Shown piece by piece: positions 8,051-17,289 of a stretch of DNA of 64,000 bases (within the stretch, counting starts at the first letter, position 1; every line of letters starts with the position of its first letter). Below the pieces are notes generated by a model. That model worked only from the letters and a program-made list of their open reading frames with translations, made no database searches and was not told where the DNA came from. Source of the stretch: JBHOQX01 sp042408595 (GTDB lineage: Bacteria; Chloroflexota; Chloroflexia; Chloroflexales; Roseiflexaceae); the NCBI GenBank assembly GCA_042408595.1, contig JBHOQX010000003.1, positions 55,511-119,510 of the forward strand. The letters run 5' to 3'. A program made the position numbers and the translations under genes.

Positions 8051-11000
8051 ATGGACCTGCGGATGGATCAACCTCTTACGGAGCCTTCAGTCGCACTGGC
8101 GAGCCTGGAAGCCCAACTGGCCGAGCTGCGCGCCTTGCGCGAGCGCGACCGGCGGGCGCTCGACGTGCTGCGTAACATCAGCGTCGCCTGCCGCGGGCGC
8201 GCCTCGTTCCGCGAGGTGTTCGAGGCGACCCGCGACGAGCTGGGCGCCGTCTTCCCGCTTGACGCCTGCTACATCGCCCTGTGCGACCTGGAGCGCGCCG
8301 ACCGATTCCGGGCGGTGCTGCTCTACGACCAGGGCCTGACCGAATATCTGGAAGACCGCGAACATGGCGCGCTCACCGGCCTGCTGGTGCGGAACCGCGC
8401 CCCGCTGCTGTTTCGCGACCTCGCCGCCGAGCGCGAGCGGGTCCAGGGTGTGCCGCACGCCTTCGGCAACATCACCAAGCCCTCGCGCGCCTGGATGGGC
8501 GTGCCGATGCTGATCGGCGACAGCGCGGTGGGCGTGATCTCCGTGCAGAGCTACACGCCGCATCTGTACGACGAGGCCGATCTCGATCTGCTCCAGCGCA
8601 TCGCGAATGTCGTCGCCGTGGCGCTGGAGAATGTCAACCTTAGCCAGCATCAGCAGGCGCTGAGCCAGGCGCTGGCTGCGCGCGTCACCCAGCGCACCGA
8701 AGAGCTGGCCGCGCTCAGCACGCTCGCCGCCGAGATGGTCTTGCAGCGCCCGCTGCCGGCCCTGATCGACCGGGCCCTGGAGCTGGCGCTGCCGCTGCTG
8801 GCCGCTAAAGCCGGCAATGTTCGCCTGTATGACCCGCAGCGCAACGCGCTGGTGCTGCTGGCGCAGCGTGGCCTCCCGCCCGACGACCCGCGCTTGCTGC
8901 CGATCGTGCCGGTGGAGGGCAGCGTGATCGGCGGCATTGTGCGCGAGGACCGCCCGCTGGTCGTGCCGGAGCGGCTGCAGGAGCGCTCGCTTCAGCCGCG
9001 CGTCGCCACGCCGTTCCAGTCGCTGTTGGGGGTGCCGCTGCGCAGCGGCGCGCAGGTGCTCGGCACGATGTCGGTGCTGGATACCGAGCCACGCGCCTTC
9101 GGCCCGCAGCAGGTCGATCTGGCGCAGGTGATCGGCAACATGCTGGCGATCGCGGTCGAGCAATCGCGCCTGATGGCGCTGCGCGAGCGCCAGATTCGCG
9201 AGCTGCGCGCGCTGAGCGCGATCAGCCAGGCGGCCAACACCGCGCTCGGGCTGCGCGGCCTGCTGGAGCAGGTGTATCGCGAACTGGCCGAACTGATGCC
9301 GCTGGATGTGTTCGTTATGACGATCTATGACCCGCGCCGGGGGGTGATCCTCGAAGGGGTCGGGATCGACGAAGGCCGGATGTACGACTATTTCGAGGAG
9401 AACGAGCCGCCGGCGCCCGGCACGTTCACCGCCTGGATCATCGAAAACCGCGCTGTGCTGCATCTGCGGGATGTCACCGCCGAGCTGGTGCGCTACCCCG
9501 GCCTGCGCAATGTGCTCGCCGGCTCCGGCCGCCCGGCGGCGGCGTACCTCGGTGCGCCGCTGCTCGACCGCACCGGTCGGGTGATCGGCACGATCGGCGC
9601 GCAGTCGTATCGTCCGGGCGCGTTCGACGAGGGCGATGAACGGTTCCTGCTGGCGGTCGCGCAGCAGGCGGCGCTCCACGTTCAGAACGTCGCGCTGCTG
9701 CGCCAGCATGAGCGCCAGATTCGCGAGCTGGACACGATCGGCCGGATCGGCCGGGCGGTCAGCGCGACGTTCGACCTGGACGACATGCTGCGGATGGTCC
9801 ATGAGCACCTGCAGGCGCTCACCGGCGCGTCGTCGTTTTTTGTGATCGTCTGCGACCCGCAGAGCCACGTGATCACCCATTCGTTCTACATCGACGATGG
9901 CGAGCGGATCGACCAGCGCTGGCCGGCCAACCGCCCGCCGCCCGGCAGCCTGGCGGCCTGGATTCTGACGAACCGTCAGCCGCTGCTGTTCACCGACCTG
10001 CCGGCGCAGCGGGCCGAGCTGGCCAGGCGCGGGCTGGCGCCGCAGATCTACGGCAGCGAGGTCCAGCCGCGCTCGTGGGCCGGGGTGCCGCTGCTGGCAC
10101 AGGACGCCGCGCCGATCGGTGTGCTGGCGATCCAGGACAGCCGCCCGCACCGCTACGATGAGCAATCGGTCGAACTCCTCCGGCAGGTCGCCGCCCACCT
10201 GAGCCTCGGCATCCAGAAAGTCACGCTGTTCCAGGAGCGCGAACGTCAGCTCAGCACGAACGCCCGGCTCTACGCCGAGGTGCAGGCCCACGCTGCCGCC
10301 GTCGAGCGCGAGGCGCAGCGCATGGCGCTGGTGCACCGCATCTCGCTTCTGCTCAGCAGCCGGCTCGACCAGCAGGAGATTCTCGAACTGGCCGCGCGCG
10401 AGCTGGTCAAGCTGTTTTGGGCCGATCATATCGGGATCGTGCTGTTCGAGGACCAGGGGCGGCGCGCCACGCTGGCGGCCGAGTACCCCGAGCGCGGCGC
10501 GGTCGGGCTCGAGATCCCAGCGCGCGACAGCCCGATCTACGCGCAGTTGGTCGCGACGCGCCGCCCGATCTGCATCACCTCGGTCGCCGACGATCCGCTG
10601 GCGGAGGTCGTGCGCGCGCACCTGCGCTCGCTGGGGGTCGTTTCGATGATGATCGTGCCGCTGCTTAGCCGCGGCGAGGTGATCGGCTCGATCGGGCTGG
10701 ACAGCATCGGCGCGCCGCGCAGCTTCACCGAAGACGAGCAGGAGCTGTTTCTGACGGTCGCGGCGGCGGTGGCGGCGGCCTGCGAGAACGCCCGGCTGTT
10801 CGCCGCCGAGCAGGAGGCGCGGCGTACGGCGGATACGCTGCGCGAGGTCGCCCGGGTGCTCAGCAGTTCGTTCGACTCGCGCGAGGTGCTGCGGATCATC
10901 CTCGACGAGCTGCACAAAGTCATTCCCTACGACTCGGCCTCGGTGATGCTGCTGGAAGGTGAGTTGCTGCGGCTCGCCGCTTTCCGCGGCTGGGAGGCGC

Positions 11001-12052
11001 CGGGCCCGCTGGCGGACGGCCCGCTGATGCTGGACGAGCAGAGCGCGGCGGGCACGGCGGTGCGCCTCGGCCGCCCGCTGCTGATCGCCGATACCGCCGC
11101 GGCGCCCGTGTGGAAGCATCGCCCGCTGAGCGCCCACATCCGCTCGTGGATGGGGGTGCCGCTGATCGCCAAGGGTGCGACGCTCGGCGTGCTGAACATC
11201 GACTCGCGCCGGCCCAACCGCTTCTCCGAGCGCGATGTCGAAGTCGCCACGGCGTTTGCGCGCCAGGCGGCTGTGGCGCTGGAGAACGCCCGGCTGTACC
11301 AGGAGTCGGTCACGCGTGTCGAGCAGGAGCTGGAGATCGCCCGCCAGATTCAGGGCAACCTCTTTCCGCGCGAGCTGCCTGTAGTCAGCGGGCTGACGAT
11401 CGCGGCGCGCTGCCTGCCAGCGCGCGAGACCGGCGGCGATTTTTACGATCTCGTGCTGCTAGACGACAGCCATACGGCGGTCGGCCTGATGGTCGGCGAT
11501 GCCTCCGGCAAAAGCATCCCCGGCGCTATGCTGATGGCCGTGGCCCGCTCGACCGCCCGCTCCGAGGCGCGCGACCACGCGCTGCCGGAGACGGTGATGC
11601 GCGAGACGAACCGGCTGATCGCGCTGGATGTGCCGCCGAACGCCTTTGTCGCGCTGTGCTACGGCGTGGTCGATGCCGCGGCGCGGCGGCTGGCGCTGGC
11701 GAACGCCGGGCAGCTGTCGCCGCTGCGCCGCCGGGCCGATGGCCAGGTCGAATATCTGCATGTCCCCGGCCCCACGCTCCCGCTCGGCATCCACCCCGAC
11801 ACGCCCTACCAGACGCTGGAAGTCCCGCTTCAACCCGGGGAACTGCTGGTGTTCTACACCGACGGCATCGTGGAGGCCCACGATGGGCGGCGGGCGCTGT
11901 TCGGCTTCGAACGGCTGGAGCGCCTGGTCTACGACAACGGTCACCTGCCGCCGGAGCAGGTCGTCGAGGCGGTGCTCGGCGCGGTCGTGGCCTTCGCCGG
12001 CGAGACGCCGCAGCACGATGATATGACCATCGTGGCGATCCGGATCGAATGA
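8051..12052 (+). CDS. Six-GAF SpoIIE/RsbU-type PP2C phosphatase
   Basis: A soluble 1333-residue protein with six consecutive GAF domains (about residues 55-200, 235-380, 400-550, 575-730, 770-920 and 935-1085), linked by short charged helices (RQIREL, ENARLF, ENVNL). A C-terminal SpoIIE phosphatase domain (~1105-1333) keeps the metal-binding residues in ETGGDFYD, VGDASGKSIPGA, YTDGIVEA and QHDDMT. Such proteins dephosphorylate STAS anti-sigma antagonists in response to ligands or redox signals. No partner (STAS, anti-sigma kinase) is in the window. There are no membrane segments. The frame is open upstream through repetitive spacer; I use the ATG at 8051, where GAF-family-like sequence begins, though a second ATG four codons later is possible. 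Confidence 0.88.
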   Translation: MDLRMDQPLTEPSVALASLEAQLAELRALRERDRRALDVLRNISVACRGRASFREVFEATRDELGAVFPLDACYIALCDLERADRFRAVLLYDQGLTEYLEDREHGALTGLLVRNRAPLLFRDLAAERERVQGVPHAFGNITKPSRAWMGVPMLIGDSAVGVISVQSYTPHLYDEADLDLLQRIANVVAVALENVNLSQHQQALSQALAARVTQRTEELAALSTLAAEMVLQRPLPALIDRALELALPLLAAKAGNVRLYDPQRNALVLLAQRGLPPDDPRLLPIVPVEGSVIGGIVREDRPLVVPERLQERSLQPRVATPFQSLLGVPLRSGAQVLGTMSVLDTEPRAFGPQQVDLAQVIGNMLAIAVEQSRLMALRERQIRELRALSAISQAANTALGLRGLLEQVYRELAELMPLDVFVMTIYDPRRGVILEGVGIDEGRMYDYFEENEPPAPGTFTAWIIENRAVLHLRDVTAELVRYPGLRNVLAGSGRPAAAYLGAPLLDRTGRVIGTIGAQSYRPGAFDEGDERFLLAVAQQAALHVQNVALLRQHERQIRELDTIGRIGRAVSATFDLDDMLRMVHEHLQALTGASSFFVIVCDPQSHVITHSFYIDDGERIDQRWPANRPPPGSLAAWILTNRQPLLFTDLPAQRAELARRGLAPQIYGSEVQPRSWAGVPLLAQDAAPIGVLAIQDSRPHRYDEQSVELLRQVAAHLSLGIQKVTLFQERERQLSTNARLYAEVQAHAAAVEREAQRMALVHRISLLLSSRLDQQEILELAARELVKLFWADHIGIVLFEDQGRRATLAAEYPERGAVGLEIPARDSPIYAQLVATRRPICITSVADDPLAEVVRAHLRSLGVVSMMIVPLLSRGEVIGSIGLDSIGAPRSFTEDEQELFLTVAAAVAAACENARLFAAEQEARRTADTLREVARVLSSSFDSREVLRIILDELHKVIPYDSASVMLLEGELLRLAAFRGWEAPGPLADGPLMLDEQSAAGTAVRLGRPLLIADTAAAPVWKHRPLSAHIRSWMGVPLIAKGATLGVLNIDSRRPNRFSERDVEVATAFARQAAVALENARLYQESVTRVEQELEIARQIQGNLFPRELPVVSGLTIAARCLPARETGGDFYDLVLLDDSHTAVGLMVGDASGKSIPGAMLMAVARSTARSEARDHALPETVMRETNRLIALDVPPNAFVALCYGVVDAAARRLALANAGQLSPLRRRADGQVEYLHVPGPTLPLGIHPDTPYQTLEVPLQPGELLVFYTDGIVEAHDGRRALFGFERLERLVYDNGHLPPEQVVEAVLGAVVAFAGETPQHDDMTIVAIRIE

Positions 12053-12444
12053 ATGGCGAAGGGGGCCATCCTGTCGATTGACACGGTGCCGCCTCCCTCC
12101 CACGCCGCGCGCACCACTCGCGCGACATGGTCCGCCAGCCAGAGCACTCCGGCAAGGTCGGGCGGTGGCGCGTCGAATGCGACATCTGCCAGCAGGCGCA
12201 GTGCCAGCCCGTGGTGGGCAGCCGGTCACCCAACCTATCGCGTCCGATCTGACCTTTTGGCGTTCGGGTTGAAGCGCAAGCTGGTGCGTTGCCGCGACAG
12301 TTGGCGGCATCGCGATGGTGAAGGGCTGCGCCCAGGCTGGTTCGCATACGTCCGGTGGCACGCTGCTTGCGTACGGATGCATGTCGCGCCCTCGCGCTGC
12401 CGTCGTGCGGGATTAACCATGCGTTCCCGCCAGGAGAGACCGTT
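12053..12444 (+). other. 392-bp spacer, possible decayed Cys-containing small ORF
   Basis: No convincing gene fills this gap. A 41-codon frame at 12127-12252 contains ECDICQQAQCQ, a zinc-knuckle-like spacing. A second frame just after it contains GLKRKLVRCRDSWRHRDGEGLRPGWFAYVR, which also reads like protein. The two would join after one frameshift, so this may be a broken small gene. The open frame spanning the whole gap has a composition unlike the neighbouring genes. Confidence 0.25.
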
Positions 12445-13395
12445 GTGACCGATGCCAGCCACCCGCCCGCCGCCGTCGAACGTGCGGCCGTTGCCCCGCG
12501 CCGCCTGCTGGCGGTGATCAACCCCAAAGCTGGAAGCTGTACTGCCGAGGATGTGCGCGCGGCGATCAACCGGCAGCTACCCGCCGCCGGCTGGCAGCCG
12601 ACCATGGTGGAGATCGACGCGGCACCGATACCGCGCCTGGTGCGCCAGGCTCTCGACGACGGATGCGAGTTGGTCGTCGCGGCCGGCGGCGATGGCACTG
12701 TGTCCGAAGTCGCGCAGGCGCTCGTCGGCACCCAGACGCCGCTCGGCATCCTGCCGGTGGGTACGGCCAACGTGCTCGCGCGCGACCTGGGCATCCCGCT
12801 CGATCTGGAGGGCGCCTGCGCCCTGCTGGCCGGCCGGCACGATGTAGCGGCGATCGACGCGCTGCGCGTGGGCGAGCGCTATGCCATCGTCTCGATCGGC
12901 ATCGGCATCTACTCCGAGGTGGTCGAGGCGACCGACAGCGCCACCAAGAAGCGTTTCGGGCGGCTGGCCTACGGCTGGACGATGCTGCGCCGGCTCGCCG
13001 GCTACCAGTCCCATCGGTTTACTATTGTCGCGGATGGGCAGCGCCGCCGGCGACGGGCGCTGCTGGTGCTCGTCGCCAACACGCCGTCGGTCGGACTGGA
13101 GCCGTTCCGCTGGGGCGAGCATATCGCGCCCGACGATGGCATCGTGGACGTCTGTATCGTAACGGCCCATACGCTGCGCGCCTACCTGGCGCTGGCGGTC
13201 CGGGCGCTATTCCGGCGGCAGGCGGAAGACCCGAATGTCTCCTACCTGCGCGCTCGCAGGGTGATCGATATCGCCACCCGCCGCCCGCTGCCGCTGCAGG
13301 TCGATGGCGAGATCATCGGTGCGACGCCGACGCGGATCGAGGTCGTGCCCGCCGCGTTGCGGGTGGTCGTGCCCGCCGCGGCTGCGGGAGGGTGA
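12445..13395 (+). CDS. Diacylglycerol-kinase-family lipid kinase (YegS/BmrU/DgkB-like)
   Basis: A 316-residue protein of the DAGK catalytic family. It has VINPKAGS near residue 25, the nucleotide-binding GGDGTVSEV, LPVGTANVLARDLGIP, and the C-terminal QVDGEIIG strand typical of the family. It would phosphorylate a lipid such as diacylglycerol, or a sphingoid/undecaprenol-like substrate, at the membrane. The start is a GTG at 12445 with AGGAGAG 8 nt upstream; an ATG at 12355 is in frame but has no RBS and lies in spacer-like sequence. The next gene, a PAP2 phosphatase, begins 40 bp downstream: a lipid kinase beside a lipid phosphatase suggests a shared role in phospholipid turnover. Confidence 0.85.
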   Translation: MTDASHPPAAVERAAVAPRRLLAVINPKAGSCTAEDVRAAINRQLPAAGWQPTMVEIDAAPIPRLVRQALDDGCELVVAAGGDGTVSEVAQALVGTQTPLGILPVGTANVLARDLGIPLDLEGACALLAGRHDVAAIDALRVGERYAIVSIGIGIYSEVVEATDSATKKRFGRLAYGWTMLRRLAGYQSHRFTIVADGQRRRRRALLVLVANTPSVGLEPFRWGEHIAPDDGIVDVCIVTAHTLRAYLALAVRALFRRQAEDPNVSYLRARRVIDIATRRPLPLQVDGEIIGATPTRIEVVPAALRVVVPAAAAGG

Positions 13396-13434
13396 TGCGC
13401 AGCAGACACGAACGACACACGACCGCCAGCGCAT

Positions 13435-14385
13435 ATGAACGATGATCAGCAGCAACACGAGCAAGCGGCCGCTCCCGCCGGTGAGGCGCTGCGCGAGGCG
13501 GTGAAGCAGATCGAGACGCCGGAGCAGGCCGAGCGCGCCGCCCGCGCGCTCGCTGCCGCGGCCAGCGGCGTACGCGCCGAGGACGCGCCGCCCGCCGCGC
13601 CCGAGCCGCCGGCCGAGGCCGTGGCCGCAGTCGAGGCAAGCGTGCCCGGCCCGGCCAAGGCGCCCGCGACGGTGCTCGCCGCCGCCCAGGAGGTCGCCGC
13701 GACGCCGCCCGGCGAGGCGCGTGAAGCCCTCGAAACCGCGTTGCAGGCGGCGATCAACCCCGAACTGCGCGGCGAGCGCGACCCGGAGCTGGCCGGGTCG
13801 CGCGATATGCTGCGCGAGGCGCTGCTGCGCCAGCTTGGGCCCTATCAGGCGATCGATACGCGCCTGTTCCTGGCGGTCAATCACCTGCCCCACACGCCGG
13901 CGACCAACGCGCTGATGGGCGCCGTCACCCGGGTGATGACCGGCGGCTTCGGCTATGTTGCCGGCGAGGTGCTCGCCGCGCTGACCGACCCGCGGCCGAA
14001 CGGGCGCGACCTGGCGGAGTTTCTCGCGGCGCTCTGGTTCGCGACACTGATCGTCGAGTACCCGGTCAAATACTATTTTCGCCGCAAGCGCCCGTTCATC
14101 GATATTGTGCAGGCGATCACCGTGGGCCGCAAGCCCGGCACCTTCTCCTTCCCGTCCGGGCACTCGGCCTCGGCGTTCGCCGGGGCGCTGCTGCTGACGC
14201 ACCGCTACCCATGGGGCGCGCCGCTGTGGTATGCTATCGCCGCGCTGACCGGCTTCTCGCGCGTATATCTCGGCGCGCACTACCCTGGCGATGTCGCCAG
14301 CGGCGCGCTGCTCGGCACACTCCTGGCCGAGGCGGCGCGCCAGGCGATCAAGAGCTACGCCCGCGCCGTGCAGCGCGACAGGTGA
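13435..14385 (+). CDS. PAP2-family phosphatase with Ala/Glu/Pro-rich N-terminal extension
   Basis: The C-terminal half (residues ~140-310) is a PAP2 domain with all three signature motifs: KYYFRRKRP, PSGHSAS and SRVYLGAHYPGD. Several hydrophobic helices flank them, so this is a membrane phosphatase acting on phosphatidate or undecaprenyl-pyrophosphate-like substrates. Residues 1-135 are low-complexity, rich in Ala, Glu and Pro (QAAAPAGEALREAVKQIE.., APPAAPEPPAEA), probably helical or disordered, and not part of the usual domain. It lies immediately downstream of the lipid kinase. The ATG is preceded by only a weak RBS. Confidence 0.85.
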   Translation: MNDDQQQHEQAAAPAGEALREAVKQIETPEQAERAARALAAAASGVRAEDAPPAAPEPPAEAVAAVEASVPGPAKAPATVLAAAQEVAATPPGEAREALETALQAAINPELRGERDPELAGSRDMLREALLRQLGPYQAIDTRLFLAVNHLPHTPATNALMGAVTRVMTGGFGYVAGEVLAALTDPRPNGRDLAEFLAALWFATLIVEYPVKYYFRRKRPFIDIVQAITVGRKPGTFSFPSGHSASAFAGALLLTHRYPWGAPLWYAIAALTGFSRVYLGAHYPGDVASGALLGTLLAEAARQAIKSYARAVQRDR

Positions 14386-14497
14386 CGAGCGGTTCAGTTT
14401 GCAGGTCAGAGTTATGAGGTTTTGAACCTTAAACGTTGAGCTCGGTACTTTGCCTGGTGTACACTACCCGTTGAACTGCTGGCTTCTGGCTGCTCCC

Positions 14498-15253
14498 ATG
14501 TCATTCCTGGACCTGCCCGACATCCGGCTGTACTACGAACTGCACGGCAGCGGGCCGCCGCTGGTGCTGCTGAACGGCGCGCTCGACACGATCGAGTCCG
14601 ACTGGGGGCGGCACCTGCCGGCCTTCGCGGCCCGCTGCCGCGTACTGGCCTACGACCACCGCGGCCACGGGCGCAGCAGCGCGGCCCCGAGCTTCGAGAG
14701 CTACGACCAGCTCGCCGATGACCTGGCGGCGCTGCTCGACGCGCTCGGCATTCCCGCGGCGCATTGCTGCGGCTTCAGCGATGGCGCGGCGACGCTGCTG
14801 GCGTTTGCGCTGCGCTGGCCAGCCCGGGTGCGCTCGCTGATCCTCGCCGGGGCGCAGTACACCAACGACGCGCAGGCGCTGGCGCTGCTGGCGAAGATGA
14901 CGCCGGAGCGCATCGCCGAGCGGCAGCCGGCATGGGCGGCCCGCCTGGCCGTGCTGCACGACACCCACCACGGCCCGGGCTACTGGCAGGCGCTGCTGCG
15001 CCAGATGCTGCCGATGTGGCAGCGTCTGCCCGATTTCAGCCTGGCGCAACTCGCGACGATCACCGCGCCGGTGCTGCTGGTCGCCGGCGAGCGCGACGGC
15101 TTCGGCAACCTCGACCAGCAGGTGGCGATGCGCCGCGCCCTGCCGAACGCCGAACTGTGCATCGCCCCGCGCGCCGGCCATTTCGTGATGAACGACCAGC
15201 CGGAGGTGTTCCAGCTCGTCGCGCTTGATTTTCTGGGGCGGCAGGACGGATGA
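14498..15253 (+). CDS. Alpha/beta hydrolase (3-oxoadipate enol-lactonase-like fold)
   Basis: A 251-residue single-domain alpha/beta hydrolase with the oxyanion-loop region LVLLNGALDT, YDHRGHGRS, the nucleophile elbow CCGFSDGAATLL, a candidate acid in LLVAGERDGF and the histidine in APRAGHFVMN. The substrate cannot be told from sequence. I start at the ATG at 14498 (SFLDLPDIRLYYE is the normal beginning of this fold). The upstream ATG at 14450 would add 16 residues encoded by repetitive spacer (GCTGGCTTCTGGCTGC). Confidence 0.75.
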   Translation: MSFLDLPDIRLYYELHGSGPPLVLLNGALDTIESDWGRHLPAFAARCRVLAYDHRGHGRSSAAPSFESYDQLADDLAALLDALGIPAAHCCGFSDGAATLLAFALRWPARVRSLILAGAQYTNDAQALALLAKMTPERIAERQPAWAARLAVLHDTHHGPGYWQALLRQMLPMWQRLPDFSLAQLATITAPVLLVAGERDGFGNLDQQVAMRRALPNAELCIAPRAGHFVMNDQPEVFQLVALDFLGRQDG

Positions 15254-15378
15254 CGGGGACGACGGGCGACAAACGAACGGCAGCGACGCGCTCGCACCAC
15301 GAAGGGCATAATGCGCACGAAAGCCAGATAGAAGCGCTAATACGCGTTTGCCTTTGTGCGCCTGCCCCCGCCATCCCC

Positions 15379-15960
15379 CTACACACTCACCCGCAGCTCG
15401 GCGTAGGCCCGCGCCAGGTCGCCGGCCTGGTAGTGAGCATTCAGGCCGCTTGGGTTCGGCAGGACCCACACGGTTGCCCCGGCCAGCGCCTCGCCCTGCC
15501 GGCCCATGGCGACGCGCGGCCGCCCGAACGCCGCGCGGTAGGCCGTGATGCCGAGAAAGGCGACGACCCGTGGGCGGTAGTCGCGGAGCTTCGCCTCCAG
15601 CCGCCGCCCGCCTTCCACCAGCTCGGCCACCGTCAATTCATCCGCGCTGGCGGTGGCGCGCTCGACTAGGTTGGTGATACCATACCCGAGCGCGAGCAGG
15701 TCGCGCTCCTCGCTCGGCATGAGCGCCCGGTCGGTGAAGCCGGCGGCATGGAGCGTGCGCCAGAAGCGGTTGCTGGGTCGAGCGAAATGATGCCCGGTGA
15801 AGCCGGAGTACAGGCCGGGGTTGATGCCGCAGAACAGCACGCGCAGCCCCGGCGCGATCACATCGGGCACGGTGCGCCCGGCGGCAGCGAGCAAATCTTC
15901 ACGGGTCGGTCGGCGCACGGCCGGCACGGCGTTCGCCGACGAAGAGGAGCGTTCTAACAC
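15379..15960 (-). CDS. mug: G/U mismatch-specific DNA glycosylase
   Basis: About 193 residues of the Mug/TDG branch of the uracil-DNA glycosylase superfamily. Motif 1 is FCGINPGLYSGFTGHHFARP followed by SNRFW, and motif 2 is LPNPSGLN. GFTDRALMPSEERDLLALGYGITNLVERAT matches the Mug core. It removes uracil or related bases mispaired with G in the cytoplasm. The start is uncertain: no ATG lies near the natural N-terminus. A GTG at 15960 is used here, but it lies at the edge of a TCATCGTG-type repeat and lacks a good RBS; the GTG ~13 codons further in is an alternative. It is divergent from the YpdA-like gene, with only about 33 bp between starts. Confidence 0.82.
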   Translation of the reverse strand: MLERSSSSANAVPAVRRPTREDLLAAAGRTVPDVIAPGLRVLFCGINPGLYSGFTGHHFARPSNRFWRTLHAAGFTDRALMPSEERDLLALGYGITNLVERATASADELTVAELVEGGRRLEAKLRDYRPRVVAFLGITAYRAAFGRPRVAMGRQGEALAGATVWVLPNPSGLNAHYQAGDLARAYAELRVSV

Positions 15961-15993
15961 GATGACACGATGACACGATACGGACGATGCACC

Positions 15994-17079
15994 ATGCCCA
16001 CAGCATACCACAACAGCGCGCCACGTGAGCACGCGGTGATCATCATCGGCGCGGGGCCGATCGGGCTGGAACTGGCAGTCTTTCTCAAAGAGGCCGGCGT
16101 CGAGTACCTGCACCTGGACGCCGGGCAGATCGGCCACACGCTCACCTGGTGGCCGCGCAACACGAGCTTTTTCAGCACCACCGAGCGTCTGGTGCTGGCT
16201 GGCGTGCCGATCCCGAGCACCACGCAGGGGCGCGTCACCGGCGAGGAGTACCTGGCCTACCTGCGCGCGCTGGTGATGCAATTCGATCTGGCAGTCAACA
16301 CCTACGAGCCGGTCGCGGCGATCGAGCGCGACGCCGGCGGATTCACGGTCGTCACCCGGCCGCTGGCAGGCGAGCGGCACTACCGGGCGCGGCGGGTCGT
16401 CCTGGCGATCGGCGACATGCACCGGCCGAACTGGCTGGGCATCCCTGGCGAGGACCTGCCGCACGTTTCCCACTACTTCCGTGACCCGCACGACTACTTC
16501 CGCCGCCGGCTGCTGATCGTCGGCGGCAAGAATTCGGCGGTGGAGGCGGCGCTGCGCTGCTGGCGGGCCGGCGCGCAGGTGACGGTCAGCTACCGGCGCG
16601 AGCATTTCGACCGCCAGCGCGTCAAGCACTGGCTGCTGCCGGATATCGAGGCGCAGATCGAGGCCGGCGCGATCGGCTTTCTGCCGAACACGGCGGTGAC
16701 GGAGATCACGCCGACGCATGTCGTGCTCGTGCCATGCGCCGCCGGGCAGCCGGTCGAGGGGCCGGTCGTGCACCATGAAACCGACTTCGTGCTGCTCTGC
16801 ACCGGCTTCCGTGGCGACCAGGGGCTGCTGGAGCAGGTGGGGGTCGAACTGCGCGGCGAGAACCGCGTGCCGGTCTTCGACCCGGCAACCATGGAGACGA
16901 ACGTGCAGGGGCTGTACCTGGCGGGCACGGTCGCGGCCGGCATCCAGCAGCGCTACACGCTCTTCATCGAGAACAGCCATGAGCACGCCGGCAAGATCGC
17001 GCAGGCGATCACCGGGCGCTGGCCGGCGCGCCTCCGCCAGGGCGCGGAGCTGCCGTTCGAGCGGATCGCGGCGAATTGA
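15994..17079 (+). CDS. YpdA-like FAD/NAD(P)-dependent pyridine nucleotide-disulfide oxidoreductase
   Basis: A 361-residue two-dinucleotide-binding-domain flavoprotein: FAD motif IIIGAGPIGLELA near the N-terminus, NAD(P) motif LLIVGGKNSAVEAALRCW mid-protein, and the C-terminal FAD contact GLYLAGTVAAGIQ followed by FIENSHEHAGKIA. This layout and ending match YpdA, the putative bacillithiol disulfide reductase, and related proteins; no CxxC redox pair is visible, which also fits YpdA. Whether this organism makes bacillithiol is unknown. I prefer the ATG at 15994; an in-frame ATG at 15970 lies in a GATGACACGAT-type repeat. Confidence 0.72.
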   Translation: MPTAYHNSAPREHAVIIIGAGPIGLELAVFLKEAGVEYLHLDAGQIGHTLTWWPRNTSFFSTTERLVLAGVPIPSTTQGRVTGEEYLAYLRALVMQFDLAVNTYEPVAAIERDAGGFTVVTRPLAGERHYRARRVVLAIGDMHRPNWLGIPGEDLPHVSHYFRDPHDYFRRRLLIVGGKNSAVEAALRCWRAGAQVTVSYRREHFDRQRVKHWLLPDIEAQIEAGAIGFLPNTAVTEITPTHVVLVPCAAGQPVEGPVVHHETDFVLLCTGFRGDQGLLEQVGVELRGENRVPVFDPATMETNVQGLYLAGTVAAGIQQRYTLFIENSHEHAGKIAQAITGRWPARLRQGAELPFERIAAN

Positions 17080-17289
17080 ACCGGCGATGGGAGACAGACG
17101 ACCAGTTGTCGCCTGCCCCCCGCGGCGTTGGTTTCAACCTGAGCGTCTGCAGTCAGAGAGCCCTCCTGTGCGAATTGCAGCGCCATCTTCAGACAGTGGG
17201 CGGATGCTGATCAACGGTGGCACGCCGTCCATGTGACGAATCACAGAGGATTCGCTGCGCATGCTCCCTCGTTCACAGCTCCAGCCAGG

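Noticed and set aside
8087..11137. Open frame of 1016 codons on the minus strand opposite the GAF/SpoIIE gene
   Set aside because: GC-rich shadow frame. Its translation is Arg/Gln/His-rich with no domain features, while the plus strand encodes six recognisable GAF domains.
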